From PFL25 sp046260155 (GTDB taxonomy: Bacteria > Chloroflexota > Anaerolineae > Anaerolineales > UBA4823): a stretch of DNA of 64,000 nucleotides. This document shows positions 60,268-64,000 of this stretch, piece after piece. The DNA lies in NCBI GenBank assembly GCA_046260155.1, contig JBJYXV010000069.1:51584-115583 (forward strand). Direction: 5' to 3'. The notes beneath the pieces are model-generated. The model saw only the letters and a list, made by a program, of their open reading frames with translations. It was not told where the DNA came from and made no database searches. Every line of letters begins with the position of its first letter. Within the stretch, counting starts at the first letter, position 1. The position numbers and the translations under genes are program-made.

Positions 60268-60804
60268 TCATCCTTCTGTGGAAGCGACTTCTGAATCAAC
60301 ATAAGCTTGCAGGACAGACACAAACTCGCGAGCAGGTTCAGCAAGGACGCGTACCAACTGAGTAGCGGGAGCCATGAGTGTACTGAGCAGCTGGGCTTGA
60401 ACAACCGGCAGCGGCGGCAGTTCAGCCAGGGCTTTGATCTGTTCCGCAGTGACTAAAGATTGGTCAAGATAGCCAGCTTTGATCTTTAAAGCACCAGCTG
60501 TCTTTGAGAACTCATCCAGTGCTTTCGCCATTGCGGGGGCATCATCAAAGGCAAAACCTGCTGCAGTACTGCCCAGGAAGAGATCTTCGGGAACTTCGTA
60601 CCCGGATTCTTCAAAAGCAATTTTACCCAGCGTGTTTTTAATCACGTGGAACTCGCCACCGATCTCACGGACTTTACTTCTCAGGGTGTCCAAATCTTTC
60701 ATCGTCAGGCCGGTGTATTCCGCAAGGAAAACCGCCTGGCTATTTCCCAACCAATCCTGGTAGGTTGCGATGATTTCTTTTTTTCGTTCCTTTGTTACAG
60801 CCAA
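60268..60804 (-). CDS. rplJ: 50S ribosomal protein L10 (uL10)
   Basis: 178 residues from a TTG at 60804, which fits the family length and lies ten bases after AAAGGAGG; longer frames run into the leader RNA. Recognised by KKEIIATYQDWLGNSQAVFLAEYTGLT, LDTLRSKVREIGGEFHVIKNTL and AAGFAFDDAPAMAKAL. It is the base of the ribosomal stalk and binds L12 dimers at its C-terminus; it also represses its own operon through the leader upstream. Confidence 0.93.
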   Translation of the reverse strand: MAVTKERKKEIIATYQDWLGNSQAVFLAEYTGLTMKDLDTLRSKVREIGGEFHVIKNTLGKIAFEESGYEVPEDLFLGSTAAGFAFDDAPAMAKALDEFSKTAGALKIKAGYLDQSLVTAEQIKALAELPPLPVVQAQLLSTLMAPATQLVRVLAEPAREFVSVLQAYVDSEVASTEG

Positions 60805-60823
60805 TGGTTTCTTTCCTCCTTTC

Positions 60824-60860
60824 AAAAAAAATCTTTGCCTCGCAAATTGCCGGGCAAAGA
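60824..60860 (-). terminator. Attenuator hairpin at the end of the L10 leader
   Basis: On the minus strand TCTTTGCC and GGCAAAGA form an 8-bp stem followed by eight T residues (complement of A at 60824–60831), placed just before the rplJ ribosome-binding site. It is a terminator-like attenuator. Confidence 0.75.
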
Positions 60861-60861
60861 C

Positions 60862-60990
60862 TTTCCTCTGGTGATCATGACAGATGATGATCACGATCGA
60901 GGTGCCTTCACCTCGGCAGGAAATTAAGCTCAGGGATTATTTCCCGAGCACCTGCTGTCTAGGGCGAAGCAGTTTGATAACCGGAGATTT
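60862..60990 (-). ncRNA. Ribosomal protein L10 leader
   Basis: The minus strand between rplA and rplJ contains CTAGACAGCAGGTGCTCG and, further on, CTTAATTTCCTGCCGAGG, the conserved blocks of the L10 leader, plus a stem GAGGTGAAGGCACCTC. The family binds L10(L12)4 and lowers expression of rplJ–rplL. It is followed by the attenuator at 60824–60860. Ends are approximate. Confidence 0.8.
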
Positions 60991-61015
60991 CCGGGTGCAG
61001 GTTAATCAGTATCCG

Positions 61016-61735
61016 CTATTCACTTTCCTCCATGGATTGGGCTTGCGTGGCATCAACTTTGATGCCGGGGCCCATGGTCGTTGTCAGCGTAACCCGGCGA
61101 ATGTAAGTGCCTTTCGCAGCGGGGGGCTTGGCTTTCTTGATGGCGTCCATCAAGACAGCCATATTATCATACAATTTCTGCTCTGGGAACGATACTTTTC
61201 CAAATGGTACGTGAAGGTTGGCAGTTTTGTCGACTCGAAATTCCACTCTACCGCCTTTTGATTCTTCTATGACTCTGGGTAAGTGTTCTTCAGAGACAAC
61301 AGTCCCGGCTTTTGGATTCGGCATTAATCCCCGCGGTCCAAGTACACGTCCCAGGCGACCAACTTTACCCATCATGTCCGGGGTGGCTATCGCGACATCA
61401 AAATCAGTCCAGCCTTTTTGGATCTTATCAAGAGTCTCATCGTCATCAGCAACGACATCGGCACCGGCCTCACGTGCTAAAGTGGCACCTTCACCCTGGG
61501 CAAACACCAGCACGCGTACCGTTTTTCCCAGGCCGTGAGGCAGCACAGCGACTTCACGCACCTGCTGGTCCGCATGGCGAGGATCAACTCCCAGGCGGAT
61601 ATGAATTTCGACAGTGGAGTCGAAGTTGGTAGCGGAGGTCTCCTTCGCCAAGGCGATGGCTTCCATCGGTTCATAATACTTGTCGCGGTCTATTTTTTCT
61701 ACCGCTGCTCTATATTTCTTTCCATGCTTTGCCAT
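61016..61735 (-). CDS. rplA: 50S ribosomal protein L1 (uL1)
   Basis: 239 residues from the ATG at 61735, with AAGGAG before it; the longer frame to 61795 is not needed. Recognised by MAKHGKKYRAAVEKIDRDKY, VEIHIRLGVDPRHADQQVR, TPDMMGKVGRLGRVLGPRGLMPNPK and the C-terminal VTLTTTMGPGIKVD. It forms the movable L1 stalk near the E site. Confidence 0.96.
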   Translation of the reverse strand: MAKHGKKYRAAVEKIDRDKYYEPMEAIALAKETSATNFDSTVEIHIRLGVDPRHADQQVREVAVLPHGLGKTVRVLVFAQGEGATLAREAGADVVADDDETLDKIQKGWTDFDVAIATPDMMGKVGRLGRVLGPRGLMPNPKAGTVVSEEHLPRVIEESKGGRVEFRVDKTANLHVPFGKVSFPEQKLYDNMAVLMDAIKKAKPPAAKGTYIRRVTLTTTMGPGIKVDATQAQSMEESE

Positions 61736-61810
61736 GCTATCTCCTTGGTGGTTCAAATGGGTGCTTCCCAAGCTTTTTCTGCTTGTAGAAGTCAATCCCT
61801 CCCACAGGTA

Positions 61811-62236
61811 TTAATCGACAACTTCCAATCCCATATTTCGGGCAGTTCCCTCAATCTGGCGCATTGCACTTTCAATATCGTTGGCGTTTAGATCCTTCAT
61901 CTTAATTTCTGCGATCTCTTTTACCTGGCTGCGGGTCACTTTACCCACTTTCTCTCGAGGGGGATTGGCGGACCCTTTTTCGACACCAGCGGCTTTCTTT
62001 AAAAGGACGGACGCAGGTGAAGTTTTGAGGATAAAAGAGAATGACCCATCAGTGTAAACACTGATCTCAGCCGGGATTATTTCACCTGGTCGGCTGGATG
62101 TACGTGCGTTGTACTCCTTGCAAAATGCCATCAGGTTGATTCCATGGCCAGCCAGAGCTGGACCAATCGGGGGTGCAGGATTTGCTTTCCCGGCTTCTAT
62201 TTGTAACCGAACTACCGCTTGTAACTTCTTTGCCAC
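61811..62236 (-). CDS. rplK: 50S ribosomal protein L11 (uL11)
   Basis: 141 residues from a GTG at 62236, six bases after GGAG. N-terminal domain VVRLQIEAGKANPAPPIGPALAGHGIN and rRNA-binding C-terminal domain KVTRSQVKEIAEIKMKDLNAND. It binds the GTPase-associated centre of 23S rRNA together with the L10/L12 stalk. Confidence 0.97.
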   Translation of the reverse strand: MAKKLQAVVRLQIEAGKANPAPPIGPALAGHGINLMAFCKEYNARTSSRPGEIIPAEISVYTDGSFSFILKTSPASVLLKKAAGVEKGSANPPREKVGKVTRSQVKEIAEIKMKDLNANDIESAMRQIEGTARNMGLEVVD

Positions 62237-62304
62237 AATTTACTCCTTCGTGGTTTTACCGGGTGAGTTTGAAGTTCACCCTCCCACTTCATAATTGTTA
62301 AATA

Positions 62305-63192
62305 TCAGGTTTTTTCTACCTGAAGGAAATCCAATTCGACCGGGGTTTCACGGCCGAAGAAATTAACCATCACCCGCACTTTGGCACGCTCCATATCGAT
62401 CTCAGAGACTGTGCCTCGAAAATCATTAAAAGGCCCATCAACGATGCGCACTCGCTCGCCGGATTTGAAAGTGACCTTGATACGTGGTGCCTCGGCTTCC
62501 ATACGTTTGATGATCTGGGAAACTTCCTCAGGTCGCAATGGGGTGGGGGAGTTCCCCATGCCGACAAAACCGGTGACTCCAGGCGTATTGCGAACAACAT
62601 ACCATGATTCTTCGGTCATAATCATGTTGACCAGAATGTAACCTGGGAAAACCCTGCGTTCAACAGTGCGCCGTTTACCTTCTTTAACTTCTATCTCTTC
62701 TTCCGTGGGCACGACAATATCGAAAATCATGTTTTTCATACCCATGGTTTCAATTCGCTGTTCGAGGTTGTGGCGGACTTTGTTTTCGTATCCAGAGTAG
62801 CAATGTACTACGTACCAGGATCGACCATCCTCGTCGCTTTCATCCACATCCGTCTGGTCATCGTCCAAGAAGCTGAGATCTAATCCATCGGAATCATCCC
62901 CGGTTTTTTCAAGGGATGATTCTGTTACTGGTGAAGTCTCCGCTGACTCTGTAGCGGGCTCTTGTATCTCAGCCTCGTCGCCGGTTTCAGTCTCAGAGCC
63001 AGAAATTTCGGCTTCGGAGGAATCAACCAGGTCCCCTTCCTCCGGAGCAGGTGACTCAACTTCATCCGGAGAGAATTCCAATCGAGGCTCGGAGGGACCC
63101 ATCGCAGCAGAAGTCTCTGCCGATTCATGCTCACCCGCATCGGGAGTCTCTTGGGAGTTTGTCAATTCTTCTTCCTGGTCGGAAAATCCCAT
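62305..63192 (-). CDS. nusG: Transcription factor NusG with long acidic N-terminal extension
   Basis: 295 residues from the ATG at 63192 (AGGA nine bases before; another ATG at 63201 has no spacing). The C-terminal ~170 residues are NusG: WYVVHCYSGYENKVRHNL, FPGYILVNMIMTEESWYVVRNTPGVTGFVG, and a KOW domain GERVRIVDGPFNDFRGTVSEI. It binds RNA polymerase and couples it to Rho or the ribosome. Ahead of it stand about 125 residues, rich in Glu, Asp and Ser with only two basic residues, probably disordered. Usual bacterial NusG has ~180 residues. Confidence 0.95.
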   Translation of the reverse strand: MGFSDQEEELTNSQETPDAGEHESAETSAAMGPSEPRLEFSPDEVESPAPEEGDLVDSSEAEISGSETETGDEAEIQEPATESAETSPVTESSLEKTGDDSDGLDLSFLDDDQTDVDESDEDGRSWYVVHCYSGYENKVRHNLEQRIETMGMKNMIFDIVVPTEEEIEVKEGKRRTVERRVFPGYILVNMIMTEESWYVVRNTPGVTGFVGMGNSPTPLRPEEVSQIIKRMEAEAPRIKVTFKSGERVRIVDGPFNDFRGTVSEIDMERAKVRVMVNFFGRETPVELDFLQVEKT

Positions 63193-63250
63193 AACTATCA
63201 TTCCTACAAATCAAAAACTGCAATCAGCTGTTGGCTTCTTCCATTGGGGC

Positions 63251-63472
63251 CTATGAACCCAGAATGAGGATGAAGAAGCGAGAATAAATGAAATCCAAAA
63301 CACCCAAAAAGGTGCTCATCAGAGCGATCACGATTAATACCACAATGGTCAAGCTGGTGGCTTCCCGCCGGGTTGGCCAGGAAACCTTTCGCAATTCACC
63401 CATTGTCTCCCGGAAATAGCGAGTGATGAAATTTGATTTTTTCCGCGAACTCTTTTTATCACCTTTTGCCAC
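63251..63472 (-). CDS. secE: Preprotein translocase subunit SecE
   Basis: 73 residues from a GTG at 63472, with AGGAG before it; the frame extends further but without a start signal. A basic N-terminus (KGDKKSSRKKSNFITRYF), the amphipathic MGELRKVSWPTRREAT motif and one membrane helix (LTIVVLIVIALMSTFLGVLDFIYS) are typical. It clamps SecY in the translocon. Adjacent to nusG as in most bacteria. Confidence 0.93.
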   Translation of the reverse strand: MAKGDKKSSRKKSNFITRYFRETMGELRKVSWPTRREATSLTIVVLIVIALMSTFLGVLDFIYSRFFILILGS

Positions 63473-63547
63473 AGAAAACTCCTTCTGGCATATTTGTCCA
63501 GTCAGGACCAAGATGGGCAGTGATCGGGCACTGCGTGTTACGGGCAA

Positions 63548-63571
63548 AACGCCGCCTCAATGGACGGCGTT
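63548..63571 (-). terminator. Hairpin between tRNA-Trp and secE
   Basis: A 7-bp stem AACGCCG/CGGCGTT around a 10-base loop, followed on the minus strand by TT before GCCC. It could be a weak terminator or a processing site setting off the tRNA. Confidence 0.35.
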
Positions 63572-63584
63572 GCCTTCCTTCAGG

Positions 63585-63657
63585 CAGGCCAGGTAGGACT
63601 TGAACCCACAACCGCTCGTTTTGGAGACGAGTGCTCTTCCAATTGAGCTACTGGCCT
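63585..63657 (-). tRNA. trnW: tRNA-Trp (anticodon CCA)
   Basis: A 73-base cloverleaf: acceptor AGGCCAG/CTGGCCT, D arm GCTC/GAGC, anticodon arm CTCGT-CTCCAAA-ACGAG giving anticodon CCA, and T arm GTGGG-TTCAAGT-CCTAC with one G-T pair. CCA is not encoded. The place between rpmG and secE is common in bacteria. Confidence 0.95.
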
Positions 63658-63734
63658 TCATCAATAACTTGTGGCGCTTCAAACAATAATTTCCTGAAAG
63701 CTCATACAATGTGAAGGGCCACCAGTTCAGGTAA

Positions 63735-63896
63735 CTACTTCGTCTCGCGGTGTAATCTGTGATTTCTACACCGGGGGCAGTATTTATTCAATTCTAAACG
63801 ACCAGGATCGTTGCGACGATTCTTTTCGGTCGTGTAGTTACGTTCCTTACACTCGGTGCAAGCTAATGTAACTACTGGTCGGATATCTTTTGCCAT
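63735..63896 (-). CDS. rpmG: 50S ribosomal protein L33 (bL33)
   Basis: 53 residues, beginning MAKDIRPVVTLACTECKERN and ending CPRCRNHRLHRETK. It keeps both CxxC pairs (CTEC and CPRC), the zinc-binding form of L33. Located between tuf and tRNA-Trp on the minus strand. Confidence 0.95.
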   Translation of the reverse strand: MAKDIRPVVTLACTECKERNYTTEKNRRNDPGRLELNKYCPRCRNHRLHRETK

Positions 63897-63944
63897 ATTG
63901 ATTTACCAAAGCACCGTTGAGATAATCGCGGTGTGCTAATCTTA

Positions 63945-64000
63945 TTATTTGAGGATCTCAGTGATCACGCCTGCGCCGACAGTGAGACCGCCTTCACGAA
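63945..64000 (-). CDS. tuf: Elongation factor Tu, C-terminal end (partial)
   Basis: The last residues, REGGLTVGAGVITEILK and stop, match the end of EF-Tu, which delivers aminoacyl-tRNA to the ribosome. The gene continues beyond the window. It heads the tuf–rpmG–tRNA-Trp–secE–nusG cluster. Confidence 0.93.
   Translation of the reverse strand, partial: REGGLTVGAGVITEILK

Overview
The window looks like a chromosomal segment of a member of the Chloroflexota, most likely class Anaerolineae. Supporting signs are the gene order tuf–rpmG–tRNA-Trp–secE–nusG–rplK–rplA–rplJ–rplL, many paired two-component systems of the Chloroflexota style, lipoproteins with Thr/Pro-rich linkers and WD40-type propellers, a fused double-domain phosphofructokinase, and a NurA/HerA pair. 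This is inferred from gene content; no 16S gene is present. No phage, insertion sequence or CRISPR array was seen.

Layout. 1–3950: an ABC-2 exporter in one operon with a NarL-type two-component system (TCS). 4100–9242: a lipoprotein hydrolase lacking its nucleophile, a PadR/DUF2812 pair with a clear promoter and two palindromic operators, and a second NarL-type TCS whose regulator seems to start at AUA. 9266–13958: small membrane proteins, an Asp-box propeller, a di-heme cytochrome c and an NmrA-like reductase. 14268–16569: an OmpR-type TCS behind a small membrane protein. 16751–17139: a clear pseudogene. 17283–22423: a MacB-like ABC transporter with two membrane-fusion adaptors. 22662–24561: a third NarL-type TCS. 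24717–27670: acetyltransferase, Fe-S protein, a broken LysM gene and an XRE regulator/membrane pair with a near-consensus, apparently leaderless promoter. 27976–33626: two large lipoproteins sharing a four-cysteine domain, beside an OmpR-type TCS.

33773–36282 encodes an IorAB-like molybdenum hydroxylase. 36691–39802 is a Fur/Zur regulator with a Fur-type box and a ZnuABC-type zinc/manganese uptake system. 39853–43748 holds the phosphofructokinase and ATP-type PEP carboxykinase, genes of opposing glycolytic and gluconeogenic roles. 44018–48168 has small proteins, an acetyltransferase and another OmpR-type TCS.

48343–55909 is a run of plus-strand genes: nurA, a HAS-barrel-like protein, herA, an Asp-box propeller, an SDR, a NUDIX hydrolase, a YcaQ-type DNA glycosylase and a HIT protein; several belong to genome maintenance. 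55912–57483 is a divergent pair (lytic transglycosylase and membrane protein) whose two promoters each carry a LexA-type box at the same position. 57596–59656 is the seventh TCS. 59819–64000 is the ribosomal/transcription cluster on the minus strand, with an L10 leader and attenuator, and a NusG with a long acidic extension.

The strongest candidates for something undescribed are the paired SOS-like operators at 56575–56653, the repeated four-cysteine domain at 28966–31205, the acidic NusG extension, the three-gene NurA/HAS/HerA unit followed by a propeller gene, and the eukaryote-like phosphofructokinase.
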